Shown: positions 12,520-22,427, counted from the first letter of the stretch. The stretch is 64,000 bases of DNA from Aquabacter spiritensis (GCF_004346185.1 NZ_SMAI01000019.1:1-64000), one strand, 5' to 3'. Translations and numbers: made by a program. Notes: generated by a model not told the origin, from the letters alone.

Positions 12520-13155
12520 TCAGTCTGCCGCCCCAGCGCTCTGCGCGGCGCGAATCCCGGTCGAGGAGACCGGAGATTTCATCCCGTGGAGGAAGATCCA
12601 AGCGGGCGGCGGAAGGGTGGGAAGGAGCGCGGCGTCGCTCTCCTCCACGCGATCGCGCGCCAAAGCGCGGGCCGCACGGGAGGCGGTGGCCGAGAGGCTG
12701 TCGCCCATGCGATCCACCACCGCAATGGGCAGAAGCCCGGCAAGGTCGCGCCAATTCTGCCAGCGATGAAAGCCGGTGAGGTTATCCGCCCCCATGATCC
12801 AGACGAATCGCACCTGCGGCGCTCGGGCCCGCAGGGCCGCGACCGTCTCGAATGTGTAGCGGGTGCCGAGCGCCGCCTCGATGCCGGTCACATCGATGCG
12901 CGGATGGGCGGCAACCGTGCGGGCGAAGACGACGCGCTCTTCAAGAGTGGGCAGGTGGCTGTTGTCCTTCAGGGGGTTGCCGGGACTAACCAGCCACCAT
13001 ACCCGGTCGAGCCGCAGCCGCTTCAGGGCCAGTAGGCTCACCTCGCGATGCGCCGCGTGAGCCGGATTGAAGCTGCCGCCGAACAGACCGACCTTGAGGC
13101 CGGGCGCGACCAGCGGCAGGCGCAAGGGATCGCCCCCCTCTCTCCGGATGATCAT
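12520..13155 (-). CDS. nadD: Nicotinate-nucleotide adenylyltransferase
   Basis: NadD adenylates nicotinate mononucleotide in NAD synthesis. The nucleotidyltransferase motif GGSFNPAHAAHRE is near residue 25, WWLVSPGNPLK follows, and the C-terminal STGIRA motif is present. The start chosen is the ATG at 13155 (211 residues), 19 bases after proA; a start at 13206 would overlap proA and adds no conserved sequence. Confidence 0.93.
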   Translation of the reverse strand: MIIRREGGDPLRLPLVAPGLKVGLFGGSFNPAHAAHREVSLLALKRLRLDRVWWLVSPGNPLKDNSHLPTLEERVVFARTVAAHPRIDVTGIEAALGTRYTFETVAALRARAPQVRFVWIMGADNLTGFHRWQNWRDLAGLLPIAVVDRMGDSLSATASRAARALARDRVEESDAALLPTLPPPAWIFLHGMKSPVSSTGIRAAQSAGAAD

Positions 13156-13174
13156 CGCCCTGTCGCCGTGATGG

Positions 13175-14503
13175 TCACGGGCGCGTCTGACCCGATCCGT
13201 GGACACGGTATTTGAACGTGGTCAGCTGCTCCGCCCCCACCGGACCGCGGGCATGCATGCGACCGGTGGCGATGCCGATCTCCGCGCCGAAGCCGAACTC
13301 GCCGCCATCGGCGAACTGGGTGGAGGCATTGTGTAGGACAATCGCCGAATCGACCTCCGCCAGGAAGCGCCGCGCCGCCTCGGCATCCTCGGTGAGGATC
13401 GAATCGGTATGGTGCGAGCCGTGTCCCTCGATATGGGCGATCGCCTCGTCGAGATCGGAGACCAGCTTCACCGAAATGATCGCGTCCTCATATTCCGTGT
13501 CCCAATCCTCCGGCTTGGCCGGGACGACGCGGGCATCGACCGCCTGCGTCGCCGCATCGCCGCGCACCTCGCACCCGGCGTCGAGCAGTGCGGTGACAAG
13601 CGGCGCGAGCATGCGGTCCGCACAGGCGCGGTCGACCAGCAGCGTCTCGGCGGCGCCGCAAATGCCGGTGCGGCGCATCTTGGCGTTGAGCAGGACCGTG
13701 CGTGCCATGGCGAGGTCGGCGGCGGCGTGGACATAGACGTGCACGATGCCGTCGAGATGGGCGAAGACCGGAACGCGCGCCTCCGCCTGGACCCGGCCGA
13801 CCAGCCCCTTGCCGCCGCGCGGCACGATCACGTCGAGCGCCCCGCCGAGACCGGCGAGCATGGCGCCGACCGCGGCTCGATCGGCGAAGGGCACGAATTG
13901 CACGGCATCCTCCGGCAGCCCGGCTTCGGCGAGGCCGGCGACGAAGGCGGCATGGATCGCGCCCGACGATTGGAGGCTGTCGGATCCGCCGCGCAGGATC
14001 ACCGCATTGCCGGCCCGCACGCACAGGGCGGCAGCGTCTGCGGTGACGTTCGGCCGGCTCTCATAGATCACGCCGATCACGCCAAGCGGCGTGCGCACCC
14101 GCTCGATCGCGAGCCCGTTCGGACGGGTCCAGCGTTCGGTCACGGTGCCGACGGGATCCGGCAGGCCGGCGACCATCTCGACCCCGTCCGCGATCGCCGA
14201 GATCCGCCCGGCATCGAGCGCCAGCCGATCCAGAAAGGCCGCGCTCATTCCGTCGGCGCGGGCGCGGGCGAGGTCCGCGGCATTGGCGGCGAGGATGGCG
14301 GGCGCCGCCGCCCGGATGCGATGCGCCGCGGCCTTCAGCGCAGCGGTCTTCGTCTGCGCGTCGGCGACCGCCAGAACCCGTGCGGCGGCCCGGGCGCGGC
14401 GACCCAGGCCGGCCATGTGGCCCGCAATGTCGGCCGGGGCCTCGGGCGGCACGGCATGTTCGATCGGGGCGCCGGTCATGGGCATGGCGGAAGAAGCGGA
14501 CAT
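13175..14503 (-). CDS. proA: Gamma-glutamyl phosphate reductase
   Basis: ProA reduces gamma-glutamyl phosphate to glutamate semialdehyde with NADPH in proline synthesis. The protein has the aldehyde-dehydrogenase fold, with the catalytic Cys in [11 protein letters not shown] and the HTDSIL segment. The start is taken as ATG at 14503 (442 residues); GTG at 14548 and ATGs at 14482 and 14476 are alternatives. It heads the minus-strand block proA-nadD-rsfS-rlmH-envC-ctpA. Its usual partner proB is not in the window. Confidence 0.95.
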   Translation of the reverse strand: MSASSAMPMTGAPIEHAVPPEAPADIAGHMAGLGRRARAAARVLAVADAQTKTAALKAAAHRIRAAAPAILAANAADLARARADGMSAAFLDRLALDAGRISAIADGVEMVAGLPDPVGTVTERWTRPNGLAIERVRTPLGVIGVIYESRPNVTADAAALCVRAGNAVILRGGSDSLQSSGAIHAAFVAGLAEAGLPEDAVQFVPFADRAAVGAMLAGLGGALDVIVPRGGKGLVGRVQAEARVPVFAHLDGIVHVYVHAAADLAMARTVLLNAKMRRTGICGAAETLLVDRACADRMLAPLVTALLDAGCEVRGDAATQAVDARVVPAKPEDWDTEYEDAIISVKLVSDLDEAIAHIEGHGSHHTDSILTEDAEAARRFLAEVDSAIVLHNASTQFADGGEFGFGAEIGIATGRMHARGPVGAEQLTTFKYRVHGSGQTRP

Positions 14504-14741
14504 GGCGTCTACTCGATACGAAAGGACAGTCCCGGACGGCGCGGACACGGGTCCGGGATCGGGCGGAACTCATAGCATGCGCCCACCGCCCCATGACAGG
14601 GGCCGGACGGCGGACCGGCTATGACGCAGGCGTGAGGCGGACGCCCCGGCATCTCGCTTGGACAAGCCGACCGGCTCGGCTATCCGGAATGGTCCGTCCC
14701 TTCGCACGCCGCTCCGAGGGATCAGGTTCGAGGCTCTCGTC

Positions 14742-15575
14742 ATGCCGCTTCCGCGTCTTTCGGTGCCGATCGCCCTGCTCCTCCTCGGAACGCCGCTCGC
14801 GGCGGCGCCGCCCGATGCCCTGCCCGACGCGCACGTGACCCATGGCGCCCGGAACATCGCCGAGGTCGCCCTCGCCGGGCCGACGCCGCGTTACCGGCAT
14901 TTCGTCCTCGGCACACCCTACGAGGCGGCGCGCCTCGTGGTGACGCTTCGGAACGGACAGGTCCTGGAGATGACTCTGCCGGCCGATCAGGTGTTCGAGG
15001 ATCGCGCGCCGCGCCTGGCCGATCTCGACGGCGACGGGCGGGACGAGATCGTCCTCGTGCGCTCGGCGCAGACGGATGGGTCGGCCTTGGTGGTGATCGC
15101 ACAGACCCGCGCGGCTCTGGAGGTGGTGGCGCAGTCGCCGTCGACCGGAGGCCCGCAGCGCTGGCTGAACCCCGCCGGCATTGCCGATTTCGACGGCGAC
15201 GGCCGGCTCGACCTTGCTTATGTCCAGCAGCCCCACGTGCTGGGCCGTCTGCGCGTCTTTACCCTCGCGCCCGGCGGCCTGCGGGAGATCGCCACCCTCG
15301 ACGGCGTATCCAACCATGTCGCGGGATCGGGCCAGCAGGGACTGTCGGCGGTCGCGGATTTCGACGGGGACGGCATCGCCGACCTCGCGATCCCGGGCTT
15401 CGACCGGCGCAGCCTGCTCTTCGTCTCCTTCCAAGGCGGTGCGAGGATCCTCGCCCGGCACCCCCTCCCCGCCCCCGCGGCCGCCGATTTCGCCGTCGTC
15501 ACCGCGGACGGCCGACCCGCGGTGCGCGTCGGCCTCGCCGGCGGCCGGACGACGATCGTGCGGTTCGAACCCTGA
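14742..15575 (+). CDS. Exported FG-GAP/VCBS repeat protein
   Basis: This 277-residue protein has a clear signal peptide (MPLPRLSVPIALLLLGTPLAAA) and three calcium-binding-like FG-GAP repeats: ADLDGDGRDEIVLV, ADFDGDGRLDLAYV and ADFDGDGIADLAIP. These predict a small beta-propeller in the periplasm or on the surface. The start is the ATG at 14742 because the signal begins there. It is divergent from proA and stands alone. The function is not known. Confidence 0.8.
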   Translation: MPLPRLSVPIALLLLGTPLAAAPPDALPDAHVTHGARNIAEVALAGPTPRYRHFVLGTPYEAARLVVTLRNGQVLEMTLPADQVFEDRAPRLADLDGDGRDEIVLVRSAQTDGSALVVIAQTRAALEVVAQSPSTGGPQRWLNPAGIADFDGDGRLDLAYVQQPHVLGRLRVFTLAPGGLREIATLDGVSNHVAGSGQQGLSAVADFDGDGIADLAIPGFDRRSLLFVSFQGGARILARHPLPAPAAADFAVVTADGRPAVRVGLAGGRTTIVRFEP

Positions 15576-15883
15576 TGGGCACAAGCGCCTGGGGTCCGGA
15601 GACGACGTCCCCTCATGCGCCGCCCACCCTGGATCCCGGAAGAAGTGGCGCAGTCGAAGGCGGCCGGCTCGGCCGGCTTCGAGCGGAAGAAGACCATCAA
15701 GAGAGCGCATGGGGTCAGGAGCCATCCCGCGCCGCCTGACCATGCAATCCGGCGGGCCGCGCGTGGCAGCCTCGGGCCAGGAAAGGTCGTTTTAATTTCA
15801 ATCCGTCGATATATATGGACATATCGATTGATATAGGCCTATACCTTCCAAGCGAAGGCCGCAAAGGCCCAGGGAGGTCAGCC
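15576..15883. other. Junction between core genes and arsenic operon
   Basis: These 308 bases hold no supportable gene. The first two thirds are GC-rich like the neighbours. From about 15790 the sequence turns AT-rich and carries the operator candidates of the arsenic operon. The border of the acquired segment probably lies here, but no direct repeat was identified. Confidence 0.4.
15806..15843 (+). promoter_or_regulatory. Candidate ArsR operator and promoter
   Basis: A perfect inverted repeat, TCGATAT at 15806-15812 and ATATCGA at 15821-15827, is followed by the perfect 12-base palindrome TATAGGCCTATA at 15832-15843. Both are in the only AT-rich patch before the operon, 41-78 bases upstream of the pstS start. 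ArsR proteins bind such AT-rich dyads over the promoter. The assignment to the ArsR-ArsC fusion is inferred. The AT-rich stretch offers -10-like hexamers, but no -35 is clear. Confidence 0.55.
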
Positions 15884-16912
15884 GTGAAACGCATTCTTGC
15901 CTTGACAGCCGCTGCTGCGCTTGCAGCCCTTTCGACCATTGCGCCGGCCGCGCACGCGGCCGAGGTGCGGGGCGCCGGCTCCACCTTTGCCTATCCCATC
16001 ATCTGGAAATGGGCGGAGGTCTTCCGCGAGCGCACCGGAACGCTCGTCGAGTACCAATCGGTCGGCTCGTCCGCCGGTGTGAACCGCCTGAAGGACGGCG
16101 TGGTCGACTTCGGCGCATCCGACCGGCCGTTGAAGCCCGAGGAGCTGGAGAAATACGGCCTCGGCCAGTTCCCCATCGTGTTCGGGGGCGTTGTGCCCGT
16201 GTTTAATCTGGAGGGCGTGAAGCCCGGTCAAATTCGCTTCACCGGCGCACTCCTCGCGGACATCTATCTCGGCAAGGTCGCCACTTGGTCGGACCCCGCG
16301 ATCAAGGCTCTCAATCCCGAGGTCAAGTTGCCCGACGCGAAGATCGTGGTGGTGCATCGGTCCGACGGGTCGGGGACCACCTTCAATTGGGTATCCTATC
16401 TCGCCAAAGCGAGCCCGGACTGGAAGCGGCAGGTGGGCGAAGGCAGTTCGGTCGCCTGGCCGGTGGGAACCGGCGCGCGCGGCAATGAGGGCGTGTCCAG
16501 CGAGGTCAAGCGGGTCCCGAACTCCATCGGCTATGTCGAATACACCTATGTGGTGCAGGCAAAGCTCGCCTACGGCACCGTGCAGAACCGCTCCGGAAAG
16601 TTCGTCGCGCCCAGCGCAGCTTCGTTCCAGGCTGCAGCGCTGAGCTTCGACTGGGCCGCCGCAAAGGACTTCTTCGTCGTGATCAACGATTCCGCCGCCG
16701 AGGATGCCTATCCGATCGCGGCGACCACCTTCGCGCTCATGTATCGCGAGCCGAAGGTCCCGGCGAGCGGCCAGGCCGCCTTCGCATTCTGGCGCTTTGC
16801 CCTCGGCGAGGGCGAAACATTCGCGACCACGTTCGGCTATGTTCCCTTGCCTCCGGCATTGGTCCAGCAGGTCAAGGATTATTGGGCCAAGACCTTCAAG
16901 GGCGGCGTCTGA
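15884..16912 (+). CDS. pstS: PstS-type phosphate-binding protein (orphan)
   Basis: This 342-residue protein is a periplasmic phosphate-binding protein of the PstS family. A signal peptide (MKRILALTAAAALAALS, cleavage after AHA) is followed by GAGSTFAYPI, YQSVGSSAGVNRL, FGASDRPL and the phosphate-loop segment HRSDGSGTTFNW. The start is GTG at 15884, with AGGGAGG seven bases upstream. No pstCAB or phoU lies nearby, so it is an orphan leading an arsenic operon. It could feed a chromosomal Pst system with a phosphate-selective protein, buffer phosphate, or act in sensing; the sequence does not decide. Confidence 0.9.
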   Translation: MKRILALTAAAALAALSTIAPAAHAAEVRGAGSTFAYPIIWKWAEVFRERTGTLVEYQSVGSSAGVNRLKDGVVDFGASDRPLKPEELEKYGLGQFPIVFGGVVPVFNLEGVKPGQIRFTGALLADIYLGKVATWSDPAIKALNPEVKLPDAKIVVVHRSDGSGTTFNWVSYLAKASPDWKRQVGEGSSVAWPVGTGARGNEGVSSEVKRVPNSIGYVEYTYVVQAKLAYGTVQNRSGKFVAPSAASFQAAALSFDWAAAKDFFVVINDSAAEDAYPIAATTFALMYREPKVPASGQAAFAFWRFALGEGETFATTFGYVPLPPALVQQVKDYWAKTFKGGV

Positions 16913-16957
16913 CGCGCCCTGCCCCTCCACCTGAGCAGCTATTTGACGGTGAGCGAG

Positions 16958-17845
16958 ATGGACGAGACGAAGCTGACGGCGGAAGACGCGACGCGGATCT
17001 TCGACGCCCTGTCCCAAGGCACCCGTTTCGAGACCTATCGTCTCCTGCTCCGCTACGTTCCGTATGGGTTGCCGGCGGGCGACATCGCCCGCCTGCTGGC
17101 GGTGCCGCACAACACCATGTCGACGCATCTCGCCGTGCTCGAGCGGGCCGGTCTGGTCACCGCACGGCGGGAGGGCCGATCCGTTCTCTATGCCGTCGAC
17201 CTGGCGGCGGCCGGACCGGTTCTCGGCCGGTTGATGGCCGAAATGGGCTTTTCGGTCTCGCGCCCGCGCGACGCGCGAACCGCGGCGTTTCCTCAACTGC
17301 GCCCGGCCGCCGCAGAGGCGCGCATCTACAATGTCCTGCTCCTCTGCTCGGCCAATTCGGCCCGCTCGGTGATCGCCGAGGCGGTGCTCAACCGCGAGGG
17401 TCGCGGCCGCTTCAGAGCCTATTCGGCCGGCAGCCGGCCGAAGCGCGCGCCGCACCCCATGGTGCTCGATCTGCTCCGGTCGCTCGGCTACGACACCGAG
17501 CACCTCGCGTCCAAGAGCTGGGACGGGTTTGCCGGGCCGGGTGCGCCGGAGATGGATTTCGTCATCACGACCTGCGACGCGGCGGCGGGTGAAATCTGCC
17601 CGGCCTTCCCCGGCCACCCGCTCCAGGCCCATTGGGGCCTGCCCGATCCGATCCTGGTGAAGGGAACCGAGGCGGAACAGAAGGCGGCCTTCCTCGCCAC
17701 CTATCGCCGGCTGGCCGGGCGGGTCTCCGCCTTTGTCAATCTTCCATTCGAGCAGCTTGACCTGGCCTCTCTGAAGGCGCGCGTCGCCGAGATCGGCCTG
17801 ATGGAGGGGGCGACCGAGTTCACGCTCTCGGGATGCGCCGCTTGA
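16958..17845 (+). CDS. ArsR-ArsC fusion: arsenic repressor plus arsenate reductase
   Basis: The first ~105 residues are an ArsR/SmtB winged helix (GDIARLLAVPHNTMSTHLAVLERAGLV, then REGRSVLY). Residues from about 120 are a low-molecular-weight-phosphatase-type ArsC, with the loop CSANSAR (Cys130, Arg136), Cys206 in ITTCD, Cys214 in EICP, and HWGLPDP. Cys293 lies near the C-terminus. There is no Cys in the ArsR part, so the usual arsenite site of that domain is absent and sensing may use the ArsC cysteines. ATG at 16958 is chosen (295 residues); TTG at 16943 or GTG at 16949 would add up to five residues. It lies 45 bases after pstS. Confidence 0.9.
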   Translation: MDETKLTAEDATRIFDALSQGTRFETYRLLLRYVPYGLPAGDIARLLAVPHNTMSTHLAVLERAGLVTARREGRSVLYAVDLAAAGPVLGRLMAEMGFSVSRPRDARTAAFPQLRPAAAEARIYNVLLLCSANSARSVIAEAVLNREGRGRFRAYSAGSRPKRAPHPMVLDLLRSLGYDTEHLASKSWDGFAGPGAPEMDFVITTCDAAAGEICPAFPGHPLQAHWGLPDPILVKGTEAEQKAAFLATYRRLAGRVSAFVNLPFEQLDLASLKARVAEIGLMEGATEFTLSGCAA

Positions 17846-17926
17846 CCCGTCGTCATCCTGAAACAGCGCTGGCTCAAGCTCTTGCCGCCACCGGCCGCCT
17901 TTGGTGGCCCTCGGAGACTTCGTACC

Positions 17927-18988
17927 GTGTCCATATTTGAACGCTACCTCACCGTCTGGGTCGTCCTGTGCATCATCGCCGGCATCGCGCTCGGCGCGCT
18001 GGCGCCGTCCGTGTTCCAGGCCATCGGTGGGCTGGAAGTGGCCCAGGTCAATCTGCCGGTGGCGCTCCTCATCTGGCTGATGATCGTGCCGATGCTGGTG
18101 AAGATCGACTTCGCCGCCCTGAAGCATGTCGGTCGCCATTGGCGCGGCATATCGGTGACGCTGCTGGTGAACTGGGCGGTGAAGCCGTTCTCGATGGCGC
18201 TGCTCGGCTGGCTGTTCATCGGCTATCTGTTCCGGCCCTATCTCCCGGCCGACCAGATCGACAGCTACATCGCCGGCCTGATCCTGCTGGCGGCGGCGCC
18301 TTGCACGGCCATGGTGTTCGTGTGGTCGAACCTGATCAGGGGCGAGCCCCATTTCACTCTGTCCCAGGTGGCGCTGAACGACGCCATCATGATCGTCGCC
18401 TTCGCGCCCGTCGTGGGATTGCTGCTCGGCCTCTCCTCCATCACCGTGCCGTGGGACACGCTCTTCCTGTCGGTGGTGCTCTACATCATCGTGCCGGTAA
18501 TCGCGGCCCAGCTTCTGCGTGGCCGCCTACTCGCGGCTGCCGGGCAGGCCGGGCTCGACCGCTTGCTCGGCGTGCTCCAGCCGCTTTCCCTTGTGGCGCT
18601 GCTGGCGACGCTGGTGCTGCTGTTCGCCTTCCAGGGCGAGCAGATCCTCGCCCAGCCGCTGGTGATCGCGCTGCTCGCCGTCCCGATCCTGATCCAGGTC
18701 TATTTCAATTCGGGCCTCGCTTATGTGCTCAACCGGATGTCCGGAGAAGCCCATTGCGTCGCCGGCCCCTCGGCGCTCATCGGAGCTTCCAATTTCTTCG
18801 AGCTGGCGGTCGCCGCGGCCATCAGCCTGTTCGGATTCAAGTCGGGTGCGGCACTCGCCACCGTTGTGGGCGTGCTCATCGAGGTCCCGGTGATGCTCTC
18901 CGTGGTCTGGATCGTGAACCGATCCAAGGATTGGTACGAGGCCGGCGGCGTGAAGGTGACGGATGCCGCCGACCATACCAAAGCCTGA
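17927..18988 (+). CDS. acr3: Arsenite efflux permease Acr3
   Basis: This 353-residue inner-membrane protein of the Acr3 (BART superfamily) type exports arsenite using the membrane potential. About ten hydrophobic segments are visible. The conserved Cys of Acr3 pumps is present in AAAPCTAMVFVWSNL (about residue 126), and HFTLSQVALNDAIM is typical of the family. The start is GTG at 17927, with GGAG about 11 bases upstream. It sits 81 bases after the ArsR-ArsC gene and would remove the arsenite made by either reductase. Confidence 0.93.
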   Translation: MSIFERYLTVWVVLCIIAGIALGALAPSVFQAIGGLEVAQVNLPVALLIWLMIVPMLVKIDFAALKHVGRHWRGISVTLLVNWAVKPFSMALLGWLFIGYLFRPYLPADQIDSYIAGLILLAAAPCTAMVFVWSNLIRGEPHFTLSQVALNDAIMIVAFAPVVGLLLGLSSITVPWDTLFLSVVLYIIVPVIAAQLLRGRLLAAAGQAGLDRLLGVLQPLSLVALLATLVLLFAFQGEQILAQPLVIALLAVPILIQVYFNSGLAYVLNRMSGEAHCVAGPSALIGASNFFELAVAAAISLFGFKSGAALATVVGVLIEVPVMLSVVWIVNRSKDWYEAGGVKVTDAADHTKA

Positions 18989-19039
18989 GATCATCGCGGG
19001 AACGCCGCGCCTTTTCGAGAAGACAGGAACGACGGTGCC

Positions 19040-20080
19040 ATGAGAGTAGGAATCAACGGCCTCGGCCGCATCGGACGGCTTTCACTGCGCGCGGCGCTGG
19101 GCGCAGCTCACCGTCCGGACGACGATCCGCGCGGCGCCAACCGGCTCGACATCGTCCATCTCAACGAGATCAAGGGCGGCGCCGAAGCCATCGCCCATCT
19201 GTTGGAGTTCGACAGCGTGCAGGGCCGCTGGCGGGCGCCCATCTCCCATGACGAGGGATGCGTGCGCATCGGCGACAAGGCCATGTCCTTCTCGTCTCAC
19301 GCCAGGCCGGACGACATCCCCTGGGGCGATCTCGGCGTCGACCTGGTGCTGGAAGCGACCGGCAAGTTCCTCACTCCCGCTAGTCTCGAAGGGCATCTGA
19401 AGCGTGGCGCCAAGCGCGTCATCGTCGCCGCGCCGGTGAAGGACCCCTCGGTTCTCAACGTGGTGATGGGGGTCAACGAACAGCTCTACGACCGGGAAAG
19501 GCACCCCATCGTCACCGCCGCCTCCTGCACCACCAATTGCCTCGCCCCGGTGGTGAAGGTGGTGCACGAGGCCATCGGGATCCGTCACGGCCAGATCACC
19601 ACCATCCACGATCCCACCAACACCAACGTCGTCGTGGATGCCCCCCACAAGGATCTGCGCCGCGCCCGCTCGGCCATGCTCTCGCTGCAGCCCACCACCA
19701 CCGGCAGCGCCACCGCCATCGCTCTCATCTATCCCGAACTGAAGGGCAAGCTGGACGGCCATGCGGTGCGCGCGCCGGTGCTCAACGCGTCGCTCACCGA
19801 TTGCGTGTTCGAGCTGCAGCGCCCGACGGACGCGCAGGAGGTGAACGCCCTGTTCGCCGAGGCCGCCGCGGGATCGCTCAACGGCATCCTCGGCTTCGAG
19901 CCTCGCCCTCTGGTCTCCGCCGACTACGCCCGCGACACCCGTTCCGCCATCGTCGATGGCCCCTCGACGCTGGTCACCGACGGCACCCTCCTCAAGGTCT
20001 ATGCCTGGTACGACAATGAGATGGGCTATGCCTGCCGCATGGTGGACCTTGCGTGCCATCTCGAACAGGCGGGCGTGTGA
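19040..20080 (+). CDS. gapdh: Arsenic-operon glyceraldehyde-3-phosphate dehydrogenase
   Basis: This 346-residue GAPDH has the NAD-binding N-terminus ([11 protein letters not shown]), the catalytic Cys163 in AASCTTNC and the C-terminal WYDNEMGYA. Its position directly before arsJ identifies it as the arsenate-linked type, which makes 1-arseno-3-phosphoglycerate from glyceraldehyde 3-phosphate and arsenate for export by ArsJ. Its stop overlaps the arsJ start by one base. A glycolytic role cannot be excluded from sequence, but the context argues against it. Confidence 0.93.
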   Translation: MRVGINGLGRIGRLSLRAALGAAHRPDDDPRGANRLDIVHLNEIKGGAEAIAHLLEFDSVQGRWRAPISHDEGCVRIGDKAMSFSSHARPDDIPWGDLGVDLVLEATGKFLTPASLEGHLKRGAKRVIVAAPVKDPSVLNVVMGVNEQLYDRERHPIVTAASCTTNCLAPVVKVVHEAIGIRHGQITTIHDPTNTNVVVDAPHKDLRRARSAMLSLQPTTTGSATAIALIYPELKGKLDGHAVRAPVLNASLTDCVFELQRPTDAQEVNALFAEAAAGSLNGILGFEPRPLVSADYARDTRSAIVDGPSTLVTDGTLLKVYAWYDNEMGYACRMVDLACHLEQAGV

Positions 20081-21351
20081 TGGCGTCCTCCTCCGCGGGC
20101 CTGCGCAATTACGCCATCGTCACTGCGGCCTATTGGGGCTTCACGCTGACCGACGGCGCCCTGCGCATGCTGGTGCTGTTCACCTTCTTCAAGCTCGGCT
20201 ATTCGCCCTTCACCCTCGCCTTCCTGTTCCTCCTCTACGAGGCGGCGGGCATCGGGGCGAACGTCATCGGCGGCTGGCTCGCCGCCCGCTTCGGCATCAC
20301 CCGCATGCTGAGCGTGGGGCTGACCACCCAGATCGCCGGTTTCCTGCTGCTCTCCGCCATGTCCCCCACCTGGGAAACGGCCCTTTTGGTCGCCTGGGTG
20401 GTGGCCGCGCAGGGCGTGTGCGGGGTGGCCAAGGACCTCACCAAGACCGCCTCGAAGTCCGCCATCAAGGTCACGGAGGCGCAGGCCAAGGGCAAGGCCG
20501 AGGGGCGCCTGTTCCGCTGGGTGGCATGGTTCACCGGCTCCAAGAACGCCATGAAAGGCTTCGGCTTCTTCCTCGGCGGGGTGCTGCTGGAGGCATTCGG
20601 CTTCCGGCTGTCGCTGTGGCTCATGGCGGGCGTTCTGGGCATCGTGCTGCTCGGCGTGCTGCTCTCGCTGCCGCCCATGATGGGCAAGGCCAAAGCCAGC
20701 CGCTCGGCGAAGGAATTGTTCGGCAAGAGCCGGGGCGTGAACCTGCTCGCCGCCGCTCGTATCGCGCTGTTCGGCGCGCGGGACGTTTGGTTCGTGGTGG
20801 GCGTGCCGGTCTTCCTCTATGGTACGGGCTGGACCTTCCCGATGGTCGGCGGCTTCCTCGCGCTCTGGACCATCGGCTACGGCGTCGTGCAGGCTGCGGC
20901 CCCCGCTTTCGTGAACCGCAGCACGGATGGATTGTCCAGAGAGGTGCCGGCAGCGCACGGATGGGCGCTCGGCCTTGCTCTGGTCCCGGCAGCCATTGCC
21001 GTGCTTCTTGCTGCCACGTCCCTGCGGCCGGATGTCGTGGTGGTGCTCGGACTGGGAATTTTCGGCATCGCCTTCGCAGTGAATTCCTCGCTGCATTCCT
21101 ACCTCATCCTCGCTTATGCCGGGTCGGAGAAGGCGGCGGAGGATGTCGGCTTCTATTATGCCGCCAATGCGGCGGGCCGTTTCGCCGGGACCCTCCTCAG
21201 CGGCCTGCTCTACCAGATCGGCGGCATCACCGCCTGCCTCGCCGGCTCCACTCTGATGCTCGCCGTCTGCTGGCTCACAACCCTGTTGCTGCCCACCCAT
21301 GCCGGGGCCGCCGAGGAGGCTGGCCCGGGCAGGGCCCTGCCGCGCCAATGA
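20080..21351 (+). CDS. arsJ: ArsJ, 1-arseno-3-phosphoglycerate efflux transporter
   Basis: ArsJ is a major-facilitator exporter of 1-arseno-3-phosphoglycerate, which falls apart to arsenate outside the cell, so the pair with GAPDH gives net arsenate efflux. The 423-residue protein has about 11-12 hydrophobic segments and family segments such as YAIVTAAYWGFTLTDGALRML and GVAKDLTKTASKSAIK. The start ATG at 20080 is inside the TGATG overlap with gapdh. Coupling of the two genes supports the assignment. Confidence 0.93.
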   Translation: MASSSAGLRNYAIVTAAYWGFTLTDGALRMLVLFTFFKLGYSPFTLAFLFLLYEAAGIGANVIGGWLAARFGITRMLSVGLTTQIAGFLLLSAMSPTWETALLVAWVVAAQGVCGVAKDLTKTASKSAIKVTEAQAKGKAEGRLFRWVAWFTGSKNAMKGFGFFLGGVLLEAFGFRLSLWLMAGVLGIVLLGVLLSLPPMMGKAKASRSAKELFGKSRGVNLLAAARIALFGARDVWFVVGVPVFLYGTGWTFPMVGGFLALWTIGYGVVQAAAPAFVNRSTDGLSREVPAAHGWALGLALVPAAIAVLLAATSLRPDVVVVLGLGIFGIAFAVNSSLHSYLILAYAGSEKAAEDVGFYYAANAAGRFAGTLLSGLLYQIGGITACLAGSTLMLAVCWLTTLLLPTHAGAAEEAGPGRALPRQ

Positions 21352-21423
21352 GACTGCGCAAGGCGTAGTCCGCCCGTCACACGACAGTCGTATTGATCAC
21401 GCAATTCACTTGGAGATGAGGCC

Positions 21424-22392
21424 ATGACGCTCCTGCGATCCCTGACCTGTGCCGCCATGCTCGCGGCGACCGTGCTGGCGCCCAGCTTCGCCCGGGCAGA
21501 GTTCAAGCTCGATCCGCGCTTCACCGACACCAATGGCGACATGGTCGCCGATACGCCGACCGATCCGGCCAAGCAGCTGGACCCCGACACCCTCATCTTC
21601 GCCTACACCCCGGTGGAAGACCCCGCCGTCTATGCCAAGGTCTGGACCGAGTTTCTGGACCATCTCGCCAAGGTGACGGGCAAGAAGGTGCAGTTCTTCC
21701 CCGTCCAGTCCAATGCCGCCCAGCTGGAAGCGATGCGGGCCGGACGCCTGCACGTCGCCGGCTTCAACACCGGCTCCAACCCCATCGCGGTCGCCTGTGC
21801 CGGGTTCGTGCCCTTCACCATGATGGCGTCCAAGGACGGCGCCTACGGCTACGAGATGGAGATCATCACCTATCCCGGCTCGGGCATCACCAAGGTCGAA
21901 GACATCAAGGGCAAGAAGATGGCCTTCACCTCGGAGACCTCGAACTCCGGATACAAGGCTCCCTCCGCGCTGCTGAAGTCCCAGTTCGGCATGCAGGCGG
22001 GCAAGGATTACGAGCCGGTCTTCTCGGGCAAGCATGACAATTCCATCATCGGCGTCGCCAACAAGGACTATCCCGCCGCCGCGATCGCCAATTCGGTGAT
22101 GAAGCGCATGATCGCCCGGAACGTCATCAAGCCCGATCAGGTGGTGGCGATCTACAAGTCGCAGACCTTCCCCACCACCGGCTACGGCTATGTCTACAAT
22201 CTGAAGCCCGAACTGGCGGCGAAGGTGAAAGAGGCCTTCTTCACCTTCGACTGGGAGGGCACCGGCCTCCAGAAGGAGTTCAAGTCCGCGGAACCGCCGC
22301 AGGAGAAGTTCATCCCCATCACCTTCAAGGAGACCTGGGCGGTGGTGCGGCAGATCGACGACGCCATGGGCGTCAGCTACACCTGCAAGTAG
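21424..22392 (+). CDS. phnD: PhnD-type phosphate/phosphonate-binding protein
   Basis: This 322-residue periplasmic binding protein of the PhnD family has a signal peptide (cleavage after ARA) and the segments [41 protein letters not shown] and [16 protein letters not shown] lies nine bases before the ATG. It leads phnC-phnE-phnE inside the arsenic operon. PhnD relatives bind phosphonates, phosphite, phosphate or, in AioX, arsenite; the ligand here is unknown. The context favours selective phosphate uptake or an arsenic-related oxyanion. Confidence 0.88.
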   Translation: MTLLRSLTCAAMLAATVLAPSFARAEFKLDPRFTDTNGDMVADTPTDPAKQLDPDTLIFAYTPVEDPAVYAKVWTEFLDHLAKVTGKKVQFFPVQSNAAQLEAMRAGRLHVAGFNTGSNPIAVACAGFVPFTMMASKDGAYGYEMEIITYPGSGITKVEDIKGKKMAFTSETSNSGYKAPSALLKSQFGMQAGKDYEPVFSGKHDNSIIGVANKDYPAAAIANSVMKRMIARNVIKPDQVVAIYKSQTFPTTGYGYVYNLKPELAAKVKEAFFTFDWEGTGLQKEFKSAEPPQEKFIPITFKETWAVVRQIDDAMGVSYTCK

Positions 22393-22427
22393 CGGCCAGA
22401 CGTGAACCGGGAAAGGCCGGAGGGCGC

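Noticed and set aside
19040-20080. GAPDH as the main glycolytic enzyme
   Set aside because: The one-base overlap with arsJ and the arsenic context make the arsenate-linked role more likely.
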